From: Escallonia rubra
Lineage: Eukaryota > Streptophyta > Magnoliopsida > Escalloniales > Escalloniaceae
Assembly (NCBI GenBank): GCA_033065855.1
Contig: JAVXUO010000672.1
Coordinates: forward strand, 111,171-175,170
Length of the DNA: 64,000 nucleotides
Direction: 5' to 3'
Shown here piece after piece: positions 9,362 to 19,986 of this stretch; positions within the stretch are counted from its first letter, which is position 1; each line of letters opens with the position of its first letter. The position numbers and the translations under genes were made by a program. The notes beneath the pieces were generated by a model that had not been told where the DNA came from, did not search any database, and worked only from the letters and a program-made list of their open reading frames with translations.

Positions 9362-12300
9362 TTATGTTAAAAACTTCCTTCTGCTTGCAGCATCCCACTT
9401 TCTTTGTAATACAGTATGAGCTAAATGTTGTTTACCTTCTCTATTTAGCCCATAATAAACTGTTCGAAAATTAACAGTACTGGGAACAATTCCACTGTTC
9501 AACATTTCAGATACAAGTTGCAGAGCTTCTTCAGACTTGCCTACTTTACAGAGAGAAGATATGAACATCGAGTAAGTCTTAAAATCAGGACATGGTCCTT
9601 TCCGCTTCATATCATGGAAGACATCCCAAGCATCCATAACCTTCCCCATGGTCATATATCCACGTATTAATGCCGAATAAGTAACAATTGTTGGTTCACA
9701 GCCCTGCTCTTTCATTTGATGAAAATTTTCCAGAGCCTTGTTTATCTTTCTCTCCTTGAAGTAGTAGACTATCAACGATGTGTAGACATGGACGGTCGGG
9801 TTTTTGCCAACCTCTTTCATCGACTCAATCTTAGCCAATGCCTCTTCCAACCGTCCCTTTTGTAGCAACCCATGAACGAGGCTTCCATAAGTGTAATGAT
9901 CCAGGGTCTGTCGCTCTCCACCTACCTCATCTGCTAATGCTAAAGCCTCTTTCAACCTTCCTGCTCGACAAAGGGCCCTACAGTGCAAGGAGTAAGTAAG
10001 AGGAATGGTAAAACCAACCTTACATAGAGATTCGGCACAGTTTCTGGCATCCAACAATTTACCAGCTTCACATAAACAACCAAAGTAAGTTTCAACTAAT
10101 TCATTATCAGGAATGTATCCCACTTGAATCATCTCCTGGAATGTTTGTACGGCTTCATCTACCTTTCGACCCTTTTTCCCACAAAGAGATATGATCAAAT
10201 ACTTGTAAGTACTGCCAGTTGGACTATGACCACTAGCTTTCATTTCCCTGAAATTCCTTAAAGCGATTTCTGTCAGACCTATTCGACCATATTGCATAAT
10301 CATGATTGTCCATGTATCAGATGTTATTAAGCAACCTTTTCTCTTCATTTCATAAAAGAGGCTTCTCATGTGCTCAAAATCCTTCCCACATCCGGATATT
10401 TTGATGGCCATGTTGTACGTATCACTAGTGTGGCTGTAACCGGCTTGCTTTCCTACCCATGAAAAAAAATGTAATGCAGCACCACCATGAACTCTGCAGT
10501 TACGCAAAATCTCCACAACAAGCTTTGGTGTGAATTGTACGCTGCATTTCTCTAAAGCCTCGTGTTTTAAGTCCCAATCCATCGAGGACGACAAAATACA
10601 ACATATTTCTTCCAGATCATCCTTGCTAAAGGATTTTAGAGAATCAACCCTAAATTGCTCGACATCTTTAGCTTTCAACCTCATACTGAGCTCATGTCTG
10701 CTAGATATGTCACTAGTAGGTGTCTCTCCTTGAGGGTATAGTTTGCAAGCTTTCTGCATCTCCTTTACTATTTCAACCTTCTTCAGTTCATCTTTTTTCT
10801 CCAAATAAGATATGACCCAAAGGTATATATCATCTACAATGCTTATGTCGGAAGCCTGCATTTCATTCAGAACCTTTATGATCTCATCCGTCTTGGAAAG
10901 TTTAGAAAGCTCCTTCATAAATATGGTATAACATTTAGGAGTTGCCTTAATCCCTTTCTCCTTCATACTCCTGAACACTTCCCAAGCTTCAGACACGTGA
11001 TTTTGGCGAACATGACCTGCAACCATAGCAGTTATTGCGACGCTGTCCAAAGCAAGTCCTTTTTCCAGCATCTCAATATATAGCTCAGAGGCTTTTTGAA
11101 ACTCGCCGTACCCAAAGAGGTGTTGCATCAGCTCAGTATAGGTTGAAATTGTCGGCAGAAGTCCCAACTTTTTTATGCTTTGAAACACTTCTAATGCCTT
11201 CGAAACATCATTTCTTCTCAAGTACCCATTAATAATGAGTCCATGTATCTTTTCATCAGCAACAGTCCCTTTCTTCATTATATCGAGAATCTCCAAAGCA
11301 TCAGCAATTCTATCAGCTCTACACAGTCCCTTCACCAGGATCTCAAAACTCTCAGGGTCAAGGTTTATACTCTTGTTCTTAAGATCACGAATCAGTTCTA
11401 GAGCTTCTGTAATCCTCCCTGAAATACAAAAACTCTTCAGCACGCTAGCATAAGCATCTTGTTCAGGAATCTCTGAAACTTGTATCATGTCATCAGCAAG
11501 TAGGTGAACCGCATCAATACGTCCACACCTTGCCAAGCACTTCAACAACAGTTTATACAAATTCATGTCTAGCACAATCTCCTTTTGGACCATCTCCTTG
11601 TAGAATTCCAACGCAAGGTCAGATTTTCCGGCATTACAAAGCAAACGCAACATCGACGCGTAAGCCTTCACATCAGGCTCAAGACCAGATTTCTTCATCT
11701 TCTCGAACACCACCAAGGCTTTGCCAATCAACTTGGCCTTCCCATAATGAGAGATGAGAATAGTCCATGTCTTAATGTCTTTCTCACACGTGTTCCTCTC
11801 CATCTCCTCCACCAACTCCTCGACTAACCCAAATTCTTTTGCTTCCCCAGCAATATAAATCATGGTATTGTACGTCTCTGTGTAGTGAAAAAATCCATTT
11901 CTGACCTTCACCCAATTGAAGAACCTTAAAGCTAACTGAGGCACTTTAAAACACCTCTTCAACACTTTGTCAACAACCTCCAGGCTAGGCTCCGAAACCA
12001 ATTTTTCCAACCGTTTCTCCATCTGAATCGCACTATTTTGACCACGAACAATCTCGGTAACCCTGTGAACTACAGGACTGACATCACTTTCCCTCGAATA
12101 CGCTAACTGGGAACCTTCCAAACACGGTGAATCCTCCTTTCCGAGATCCAAACCCTCCGTGGCATTTTCACAAACGGCTTGCGTGCACAATTCTTCCCTC
12201 GTTTGAGAATTATCCAAATGGCTATCAGCATTTGACAATAAAAACCGAGATGCAGGATAGTCCTTGCTAAGATTTTCAGTTCCTAGGATCTCGGTGATTT

Positions 12301-12496
12301 CATTAAAGAGTGCCCCAAAGTCCTTGGTTTCTTTCTGGTTGTTCCTGTGGGTTTCTCCAGTTTCCTTGGGATGTTGCAATTTAGATGACTTAGAGATAGC
12401 GGAAAAACGGAAAAATTGCAACCTATTGACACGAAAGTGAAGAAGATTACTACCAGAATCTGAATGCAAGGGTCGGAGTTTGAACAAGAACCTCAT
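9362..12496 (-). CDS. Mitochondrial-type P-class pentatricopeptide-repeat protein, 1044 aa
   Basis: This is a single uninterrupted frame with no intron, typical of plant PPR genes. PPR proteins bind organellar RNA with tandem 35-residue helical hairpins and act in RNA processing, stability or translation. Residues 1-40 are rich in Arg, Ser and Phe with few acids, which fits a mitochondrial presequence. An acidic linker follows. PPR motifs (for example TWTILISHYGKAKLIGKAL, TYSALIRGY) run from about residue 205 to 590. A linker at about 590-690 lacks repeats, and a second PPR block continues to about 1030. There are no E, DYW or SMR domains, so it is P class. Architecture and length resemble Arabidopsis At5g06400 (predicted mitochondrial). 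That match is from memory of the family, and the RNA target is unknown. The start is the only upstream ATG that keeps the presequence. Confidence 0.93.
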   Translation of the reverse strand: MRFLFKLRPLHSDSGSNLLHFRVNRLQFFRFSAISKSSKLQHPKETGETHRNNQKETKDFGALFNEITEILGTENLSKDYPASRFLLSNADSHLDNSQTREELCTQAVCENATEGLDLGKEDSPCLEGSQLAYSRESDVSPVVHRVTEIVRGQNSAIQMEKRLEKLVSEPSLEVVDKVLKRCFKVPQLALRFFNWVKVRNGFFHYTETYNTMIYIAGEAKEFGLVEELVEEMERNTCEKDIKTWTILISHYGKAKLIGKALVVFEKMKKSGLEPDVKAYASMLRLLCNAGKSDLALEFYKEMVQKEIVLDMNLYKLLLKCLARCGRIDAVHLLADDMIQVSEIPEQDAYASVLKSFCISGRITEALELIRDLKNKSINLDPESFEILVKGLCRADRIADALEILDIMKKGTVADEKIHGLIINGYLRRNDVSKALEVFQSIKKLGLLPTISTYTELMQHLFGYGEFQKASELYIEMLEKGLALDSVAITAMVAGHVRQNHVSEAWEVFRSMKEKGIKATPKCYTIFMKELSKLSKTDEIIKVLNEMQASDISIVDDIYLWVISYLEKKDELKKVEIVKEMQKACKLYPQGETPTSDISSRHELSMRLKAKDVEQFRVDSLKSFSKDDLEEICCILSSSMDWDLKHEALEKCSVQFTPKLVVEILRNCRVHGGAALHFFSWVGKQAGYSHTSDTYNMAIKISGCGKDFEHMRSLFYEMKRKGCLITSDTWTIMIMQYGRIGLTEIALRNFREMKASGHSPTGSTYKYLIISLCGKKGRKVDEAVQTFQEMIQVGYIPDNELVETYFGCLCEAGKLLDARNCAESLCKVGFTIPLTYSLHCRALCRAGRLKEALALADEVGGERQTLDHYTYGSLVHGLLQKGRLEEALAKIESMKEVGKNPTVHVYTSLIVYYFKERKINKALENFHQMKEQGCEPTIVTYSALIRGYMTMGKVMDAWDVFHDMKRKGPCPDFKTYSMFISSLCKVGKSEEALQLVSEMLNSGIVPSTVNFRTVYYGLNREGKQHLAHTVLQRKWDAASRRKFLT

Positions 12497-13640
12497 CTTT
12501 CTCGAACCGTAGATTGATTTCGAAGAAGCCCGCTCCCGGACCGTTGCATTTCCTTCGGTAAAGTTGGTTCAACACTAACTAAATACTAAAAAGAGGGAAC
12601 GGAACAGGTAAAGAAAGACAAAACAGAGGACTGATAGTTTTGCTGTAAAATTCAGCCAACTCACTCCATTGTTCCGTTGTGTCTCACGTAAATAATAAGA
12701 GTGAATACATTTTTGGGAGTAAATAATAAGAGTGAATACTTTGGCTGTAAAATTCAGCCAAAGTCACGTTAACATGGGAGTGAGATTCTGATTTTTTCTG
12801 AGAACCAGAAAAAAGTTTGATGGGAAAAGTAGGAGTGAATACATTTTTGGGCGTCCTCCTCCATATTCTTTCCGACTAAAAATTAAGAGCGTTAGTTTTT
12901 AACTTCTTTATTCATTTACTCTCAATACCTTTTATAGGACTAGTAGTTCTACACGTGCGTTGTACGGGAATAATTTTTAAATCATTTCTGAACAGTTGTA
13001 TGCTATATAGCAATGTCAAACTTTCTTTATTCAACAAGAAAGATTTGGCAAACTTAAAAACTTCAGTCGCTAATAGTATTGTCACAAACGTCACATCTTT
13101 CCAACAACTCAAATAATGTCAACACGTGTTCTTCTTTTGAAATTCACCCTACTGCAATAAGCAGGTAGCAAGCACTCAATCCAGATATCGTGCACACAAG
13201 TTTGCCTTCATATTCCTCATTTACTCAATGATTTGCAAAGTAGTTCTCCTTGAGTAAAGTATCTTCGGTAGCACTCTTTTGTATTTTAAGCATCTTCTGT
13301 CCATAATGAGTCAACGAAGAGGGTGGGTAGCAATAGTTACTAACAGTGGATTCCAATCTTAGTGCCTATTGAATCCTTGAAGATGCAAAAAAATCTCAGC
13401 TTCCGAACTGTTGCTCTTGTTTGCCAAAAAGAAAAAAAAAGATATGCAAGTTGTTTAACCATGGCCAAGGAAACTAACAATGTAAATGTAGCCTAATAGC
13501 ATATGCACAATGTGAACTGCAGTGACTAATGGATATACAATTGTATGAAAGTTCAACGAAAAATGAGAGCCATAATTGCTAGTTTTTGGACAGAGTTCAT
13601 ACATCAGAAATGAGGGGAAATAAAAAAAGATAGATTTTTA
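12497..13640. other. Upstream region of the PPR gene and intergenic DNA
   Basis: No gene seen. Two copies of GTAAATAATAAGAGTGAATAC lie near 12688 and 12718. A perfect inverted repeat TTGGCTG...CAGCCAA lies at 12742-12762, with half of it repeated near 12650. The region just above 12496 should contain the PPR promoter and 5' UTR, but no clear TATA box can be assigned. Confidence 0.5.
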
Positions 13641-13980
13641 TTGCTAATAATAATAACTTTTAAAGCGGGTGAGTGGCCATATCCAACTCCCTTCTTTTTC
13701 CCTTTTCTTTTGTTCCCCTCCCTACCCCTCGGACCAACCGTCGGCCGTGGACGTGGAACATGCTTCCCCGCCGTGGACGTCGAATATGCTTCGACCCACT
13801 CTCAGGAGTGTGCAGCATTCTAAGGGGCTCTGCTCGTAATGCTCCAGCATAAGGACCCTTCGCAGCGGGATAAACTCGTTACCAGAGCTATCTCCTCCTG
13901 GGGTGACTTGCACGGCACTAGGCATGCCTGAGTTTTGACCATGTCACACTCACGTTACCGATGATCGTCGGCGCCCCCAG
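13641..13980 (-). mobile_element. Probable Ty3-gypsy internal leader remnant next to an LTR end
   Basis: This GC-richer segment directly abuts the inner side of a gypsy LTR end (13981, minus orientation). It therefore occupies the place of the leader after a 5' LTR. A short minus-strand frame (13722-13925) starts MPSAVQVTPGGDSSGNEF but has no recognised domain. I did not find a convincing primer binding site, so it could instead be flanking host DNA. Confidence 0.4.
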
Positions 13981-14190
13981 TGTAACGCCCCGAAAATTGG
14001 GAGCTCCCTGCCCTGAATTCACAGAACGTTAACATATCACATCACACCAAACCTGCCAAAACATGTTCTCTAACACATACTTCAGAATATTTAATCCGAT
14101 ATCAACTCAAATTCTTCAAATACAAGATTTCAGAACTGCTTGAACTTGAACTATTAAATCTAGGTTCTTTACAACCTCAAACCCTTATAG
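13981..14190 (-). mobile_element. Ty3-gypsy LTR 3'-end fragment
   Basis: The sequence starts TGTAACGCCCCGAAAATT on the plus strand. It aligns over about 200 bp with the reverse complement of the end of the solo LTR at 47744-51298, sharing for example ATACAAGATTTCA and the CTAGGTTCT region. It is therefore the last ~200 bp of the same LTR family in minus orientation. It is truncated where a copia fragment begins. Confidence 0.8.
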
Positions 14191-14853
14191 ATTTTCAAAG
14201 ACGACGTCCCTGAAGAAAACGACGCATCTGTTGTGCCCAATGAAGATAGTTTGCATCATCAAGAATAAGTTGAATAGGACGCAAAATATCAGTACTATCT
14301 TTTTGGGCAGCCATGAATTTTTTTTTTTTTTTTTTTTTAAAGAACCTGGTTGGGCTGAACTGGGAATGAGCTGATCCTGGTGCCCGCACGTGTATGAGTA
14401 AGCAGCGGCAGATCAGCACGAGGCGAGTGCAGCACGTGGGCGCGTTGGTGCGTGTGAAGCGTGCTGCAGGGGAGGTGCGTTGGCGCATTGTCTAGCGTCA
14501 GAGCTTGAAATAAAGCGGAAGAATAATAGGAATGCACGACGGCGTGCCGTGGATATATGACAGCAGCGTTGGTGCTGTGAGAAAGGGGTGGGGAGAGGAA
14601 GGAAAAAAAAAAGGATCCCAGAAAGGGCTCTTGATACCAAGTTGAAACAGAAAATGTCTGTATATTTCTGTTTGTTTAAGAGTACATCGGAGGCCTCTAT
14701 TTATAGGCATTACAGTTGAACTAGCAATTAATACAATGAATAAATCAAGGATTGACAAGATACAAATTAAGGATTGACAAGATACAACAAGATTGATATG
14801 ATTGTTAGTAAATTTATAAGGAGATTCCTTAATTTACGAAGTTGACTCTAATA
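14191..14853 (-). mobile_element. 5' end of a small-LTR Ty1-copia element (LTR, PBS, gag start)
   Basis: On the minus strand a ~210-bp LTR (about 14853 to 14643) carries a TATAAATAGAGG promoter (complement of 14694-14706) and ends in TTTCA. It is followed by a PBS-like TGGTATCAAGAGC (complement of 14627-14639). An untranslated leader and an A-run follow. An ATG at 14314 then opens a Gag N-terminus, MAAQKDSTD..., with a NYLHWAQQMRRFLQGR motif typical of copia Gag N-terminal domains. The frame ends at about 14195, where the element is cut. The outer LTR end (expected TG) reads TA, so this boundary is uncertain. Confidence 0.75.
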
Positions 14854-15552
14854 GTTCCCATCTCTCCTATTTCTCCCCATAACCTGTTTTGATTTTTATG
14901 CCTCTCGTCTAAAGTTTTGCATGTGATAAAATTAAGATACTACATCACATGTTTACATGTATGCTTTCGAAGATTAGCCTTTTCTCTTACTCCTGCTTCT
15001 TGCTTATACCTTGTTACAATTATCTCCGTATAGCGGTTCTCTAGCACGAGATATTGCATTAGGCATAATGGTTGGTATGGGTAGAGGGGGTATAAATAGA
15101 ACTTGGTAGAGAAGGGCACACCTAGACAAGTGTATGCCCAAAGCGTAGCCTTTTTTCCTATTACCACTTTCTTGCAACATTCTTTCTCCGGTGTCATTTA
15201 TTTGCATGTATGTTTTTTAAATTTTCCTAGACCAAGTGGCAATTTTGGCTTTTGCTGTTTAAATAGATAAAAGGAAATTCTGTGTTTGATAAGAGAATAT
15301 TGTTGTTCATCAATAATGTATGTTATCTTAATGACGAGGAAAATTTTGGATCACCAGGTAGGAGTTTAATATAATTATTGCTTATCCAATTTCCCTTTGC
15401 TTGTTGTCAAGATTTAACTCATTTATGTTAACTACACCTTGTAAGAAAATTTCAAAATTCAAAATGGACAAGACAAATCTTGTATTTCTTCATCCAGGGT
15501 GTATAGTACTTATGTTGCTAAATCTTTCCGAAATACTTTTCCTTTACTTTCA
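14854..15552. other. Unassigned intergenic DNA
   Basis: AT-rich noncoding DNA. Short minus-strand frames at 14940-15207 have no recognisable motif. It borders the left edge of the segmental duplication. Confidence 0.5.
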
Positions 15553-15560
15553 ATAAGTTT

Positions 15561-17184
15561 GAGTAACACTGACTATATCATAATTATACAGGCCGGCTTT
15601 TGAAATTAGATGTGACAACATGACCTTCAAATACTCATATTCCGTAACCATCATACCCTGCAAATTATACTGCTCTTTTATTTGGTGTTTATGCTGAGAA
15701 ATCGAAAAGTTTACTGTATTATTTGGTAATTTTGTGATTGAGGTACTCTTAAATTAGAGGTACAAATATAGGGGGGAAATAGAGAGAGAATTTTGTAATT
15801 AGCTCGGGAAGTTGTAATTAAAACAAATTATTGATCGATGAAATTTATTAAACTAACGACTTGTTTCTCTTCATGTCTCCATTCTCTTTTCCTTCGCTAA
15901 AATGAAAGGAAATTAAGGTGTTGTAAATACAACTAATATAGTTTTGCCATCAAAAATAGAACATGATGAAAGTATATAATTAGTGAAACTTGTGGCTAAC
16001 TGAATTTCTGTTGCTGCGTTCATTTTTCAACTATGTTCTCTTCTGTTTATAGCATGGTAATAAGTATTAAATTGCTGATTGGGAAACTTAATGCCTCTAA
16101 CCATCATTTCTAAACATTTTGACGAACCATAAGTCCTTCGCCACCATTTGTTCAGCACGGATGTTAAAATACCTTCTTCTTTAGTGGAATATTAATCAAT
16201 ATTGACCACTACATAGAAAATAGCCCACATACAACGGACGTACATCATAACTAGTACACTAAAAGTTGATAATCAAGAGCGATCTCCGAATGAAAACAAG
16301 TAAAAAAGAGTGATGATGTTGAATTGAAGTTGATTGTGGTAGATCTATTAGAGGGAATATGTGAGTAATGATTAATAATTTAATACATAAGCTTTGTGGG
16401 TGTGTTTCCTCATTACCAATTGGTTTTGAGTTGGATACTCTCACATAGCTAGTACCATAGTAGGTCGATTTAGACTCAGTAGACAATTCAAATGAAAATC
16501 CACCGCCACACAATTTGATTAATCTCACATGTTTGACCCACTCAAAAGAATCTTGCTGCACGTGAGGACCGTGAAATATTAGCAAAAATTTCTCAAAACA
16601 TCCTTCTTCAACCAGCGTCTGAGTAAAGTGAGGCACTCCCTCTCTTATATAGGCTAGTAAGCTTTGTGTTGAGATATACATCCCGCACTGGAGAAATAAT
16701 GACTAACGATTCAATATATAAGCTTTGTGGGCGCATCTCTCCTCATTGCCAATCAACTTTGAGTTGAATGCTTTCACACACGTGATATGTATTTTATTAT
16801 GAGTTATTTCACTTAAGTCAAATCAAATTTGGGACAATCTAGAAAAGCAAAGGACTCAAATTTTAGGAAGAGGAAGTATAGGTGATGAAACGAGACATAG
16901 TTTGAGTTCTGATATTACTTGCACTTGGTGCTTGCTGAGACTTGGCAGAACACTGGCTCTTTGTAAGTCAGTCCTTGTATTTTCTTCTTTTCGGTTCGTC
17001 AAAGTGACAGCGATTGAAGTCTGTTTATTAATAAATCCGACCCCATGAGTTACTTTCTAATAGCATCCCAGGAAATTGAAGCCCCACTAGCAAGAACCAA
17101 GTCAAGATTGGCTGCTTCATTATTAAAGCAGAATTAGGCGCGAGGAAGACTTGAGAGCTTGACTGACTTGCCACTAGGACTTCA
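15561..17184. other. Upstream region of kinase gene A
   Basis: Noncoding, conserved with 25755-27454. A minus-strand open frame of 140 codons (16259-16681) is disrupted in the duplicate copy, so it is unlikely to be a real gene. No lectin-domain exon for the kinase is visible. The promoter cannot be pinpointed. Confidence 0.5.
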
Positions 17185-18498
17185 ATGTTGTTGTCTTCCT
17201 CATTTTCATACCTCATTTCAGCATCCCCCATAATTTCCTTTTCATGGCCTTCTGCAAGCTTTGAAACACCGTGGCCGAACATGGAGATTGATCGGCGAAG
17301 TGTGTGCCCTGCTATATTTCTTTTCCTTATTCTCCTCATCTCTGCTATACTACTAGTGTTCAAAATTAACTACTTTATCCTTTCCATAGTTATAATTTGT
17401 ATAATTTGTATATTTGTTGTTAGGAAGATTGTTGTTAGGAAGAAAAGTGAGTATGAGGAAAATGAGGAAGATTACTTAGACCAGTTACCAGGAATGCCCA
17501 CCAGATTTTCTTTTAGGGAATTGGAATCTAGGACGGAGAATTTCAGTTGTAAGCTTGGGGAAGGAGGATTTGGGTCAGTCTTTCAAGGGAGTTTAAGCAA
17601 TGGCATCAAAGTTGCAGTAAAGCAACTCGATGGCATAGGTCAACTCAAGAAGAAGTCATTCTTAGCTGAAGTTGAGACAATAGGCAGCATTCACCATGTG
17701 AGTTTGGTAAGACTGGTTGGATTTTGTGCAGAGAAGTCGTATAGACTTCTAGTTTACGAGTACATGGGTAATGGCTCCCTGGATAAATGGATTTTCCATG
17801 GGAACGAAGGGCTTGCTCTTGGATGGCTGTCGAGAAGGAAGATCATATTTGACATAGCCAAAGGGTTAGCCTATCTCCATGAAGAATGCAGGCAAAAGAT
17901 ATATCACTTGGATATCAAACCCCAAAATATCTTACTAGATGAGTATTTCAATGCAAAAGTTTCTGACTTTGGGTTGTCAAAGCTAATAGATAAGGACCAA
18001 AGCCAAGTCATGACAACACTGAGAGGAACACCGGGCTACATGGCTCCTGAATGGTTGAGTTCGGTAATCACAGAGAAAGTAGATGTCTACAGCTTCGGTG
18101 TCGTGATCTTGGAAATCTTGTGTGGCCGGAGAAATTTGGATCGATCTCAGCCCGAGGAAGATATGCATCTGCTCAGCATTTTTAAGAGAAAAGCAGAAGA
18201 GGAACAACTTCTGGATATGATTGATAAGTGCAGTGAGGATATGCAGGCATATGCAGCAGAAGTTGTGCAGATGATGAGTGTTGCTGCGTGGTGCTTGCAA
18301 AGTGATTTTGCGAGGCGGCCTTCCATGTCAGTGGTGGTCAAGGTCTTGGAGGGTTTGGTGGATGTTGAGGGAAACTTAAACTATGACTTCACACAACGGC
18401 CAGAGACTCATGGAGCACCGGTCACCGCTCACATGGAGGATAATGCCGCTGGTGCTGGTACTTTAGTACTGCCATGTCTTTTATCAGGACCAAGGTAA
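17185..18498 (+). CDS. SD2-5-like receptor kinase without lectin ectodomain, copy A
   Basis: A 437-codon intronless frame. Hydrophobic segments at about residues 43-59 and 64-79 can anchor it in the plasma membrane. A basic stop-transfer (VRKIVVRKK) follows, then a full Ser/Thr kinase domain. Visible motifs are the GEGGFG loop (125-130), VAVK lysine (146), HLDIKPQN catalytic loop (241-248), DFG (261-263) and APE (287-289). HLD in place of HRD makes it a non-RD kinase, as in the G-type lectin S-receptor-like kinase SD2-5 class, and LPGMPTRFSFREL matches that group's juxtamembrane. Those relatives carry bulb-lectin, S-locus and PAN domains, absent here. The true start may be the ATG at 17281 (MEIDRRS), which gives 405 aa. 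All catalytic residues are present, so it may be active. The ligand is unknown. Confidence 0.85.
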   Translation: MLLSSSFSYLISASPIISFSWPSASFETPWPNMEIDRRSVCPAIFLFLILLISAILLVFKINYFILSIVIICIICIFVVRKIVVRKKSEYEENEEDYLDQLPGMPTRFSFRELESRTENFSCKLGEGGFGSVFQGSLSNGIKVAVKQLDGIGQLKKKSFLAEVETIGSIHHVSLVRLVGFCAEKSYRLLVYEYMGNGSLDKWIFHGNEGLALGWLSRRKIIFDIAKGLAYLHEECRQKIYHLDIKPQNILLDEYFNAKVSDFGLSKLIDKDQSQVMTTLRGTPGYMAPEWLSSVITEKVDVYSFGVVILEILCGRRNLDRSQPEEDMHLLSIFKRKAEEEQLLDMIDKCSEDMQAYAAEVVQMMSVAAWCLQSDFARRPSMSVVVKVLEGLVDVEGNLNYDFTQRPETHGAPVTAHMEDNAAGAGTLVLPCLLSGPR

Positions 18499-19386
18499 TG
18501 ATATTGGAGTCAAAGACATAAATCATAACAACTGGGCATGGAATCACAATATCACTATATGTTGAAAGTTATTTGTTACGTACTTGGATTTTGTAACATG
18601 AATTTTTCCAGCTGATTTAACTAACTAGTTTCCAAGATCAGTTGGCTTTAGAAAACAAAATAATAGTCGCTGCACATTGACCTTCTGGGTTGGTTCTTAT
18701 GCAAGGCCAATTTGCCGCTAAAACTGAGCGGGATATGCGCTTCATTATGTCAGAAGAATTTGTCAAGCATGGTACGACTCCCATGATTTCAGTTATATTA
18801 CTTGACTTTTGTTGCTCCACGCGGCGCTTTTAGACTAATACCTTTCAATTTACCTCAATCCGGAGTGCTCGATCCATTCAATTGTGACCTTATAATGCAT
18901 GGCATTCTTTGGCCTGATTATTGCTTTTGACGTTGTATTCCTGATTCATCCGTTAGGTCAGTCTGCTTGGTTCTTCGCCTTGATATGTACGACTTTAAAG
19001 CCTCATAACACAAAAAAATCAAATCTCAACTAAGTTATCAACATAAAAAAGGTGTTTTCGTGTTTCTATAACTTAACTTAACTAAAGGGTTATTATATTC
19101 AATGTACCTGGTGTCACGTAGTTCAAATCTTTCAATCAAACAAAAGCTACCTACTAAATACATTGATAGGGACTTGTTTTAGAAGATAATATGATTTAAC
19201 ATAGCATTTTAGTGAATGAGTGGCATTGTGCTTTCTTTAGAAGGGAGACACCCAAATGACTCTAATGCCGAAGAGTTCAGGTACAGCTTCCTTTTAACAC
19301 GAACTCCAGACGTTTAACACGAAAGAGCTTCCTTGGTACAACTACTATCACATTACCATCTTTAGAGCTCGAGCGAGTCCTATAGG
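18499..19386. other. Downstream region of kinase gene A
   Basis: Noncoding DNA conserved with unit B. Relative to B there is a ~24-bp insertion around the stop codon. It changes the last few residues (LSGPR in A, LSGHKS in B). Confidence 0.55.
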
Positions 19387-19986
19387 CAGGGGCGGAGCCC
19401 AAGCATGACCCCCCCCCCCCCCCCACCCAAAGTTTGAGATTTTTTTTAATTGTTTTAAATAATAGGTAGTTATGTTTAAAATATTTACTAAAATGCCACC
19501 ATTTCAATTATTCAATGTATTAGATTTTCATTTTATAATGTTTTTTTACTTTTTGTGCCACGAACCGTCGTAGTCTTTATATTTCTCGTTCTCTTGTCCT
19601 TCTTCATTTTTTCAAATTCTAAATCTCCAGATTTTAAAGGAAATATTAATATATCAGGTAGTTCTTTTTTTAAAAAAATAAATAAATTCTTATAGTATGT
19701 TAATTTATACGTGACTATTGTCATCATAAATTTATATCGCACTAATAACACATATATACAATAAGAGTAAAGTTTCTTTCATGCAAGATTAGTAATTTGT
19801 TGTTGACTAACTTTACAAGTTAAATAAATCGCTATAAATAGTTAAATTATATGATTATTAGTCAAATTGAGCAATCTATTTTGCATTTAACGTATTCAAT
19901 CGTGACGTGAATTATTTATGTTAGCAGTTAAAAAAAAAATTATGACATTTTGGTCCTTCCGGTTGGACTTCCTGGATCCGCCCCTG
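19387..19986. mobile_element. Non-autonomous hAT MITE, 600 bp
   Basis: Terminal inverted repeats CAGGGGCGGAGCC (left) and GGATCCGCCCCTG (right) enclose 600 bp of AT-rich noncoding DNA with a poly-C run at 19409-19424. Flanking 8-bp target duplications CCTATAGG (19379-19386) and CATATAGG (19987-19994) differ at one base. Unit B has the uninterrupted site CCTATAGGCC near 29630, which is the empty site. An 8-bp TSD and CAGGG ends are diagnostic of hAT elements. Confidence 0.93.

Noticed and set aside
10530-11827. Several plus-strand frames opposite the PPR gene
   Set aside because: Shadows of the long minus-strand PPR frame, which has clear repeats and one continuous frame.
16259-16681. A 140-codon minus-strand frame upstream of kinase A
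   Set aside because: Broken by changes in the otherwise near-identical unit B, no motif, and no transcript signals.
17983-18341. Antisense frames opposite the kinase genes, also at 28256-28614
   Set aside because: Shadows of the conserved kinase reading frame. The kinase motifs explain the sequence.
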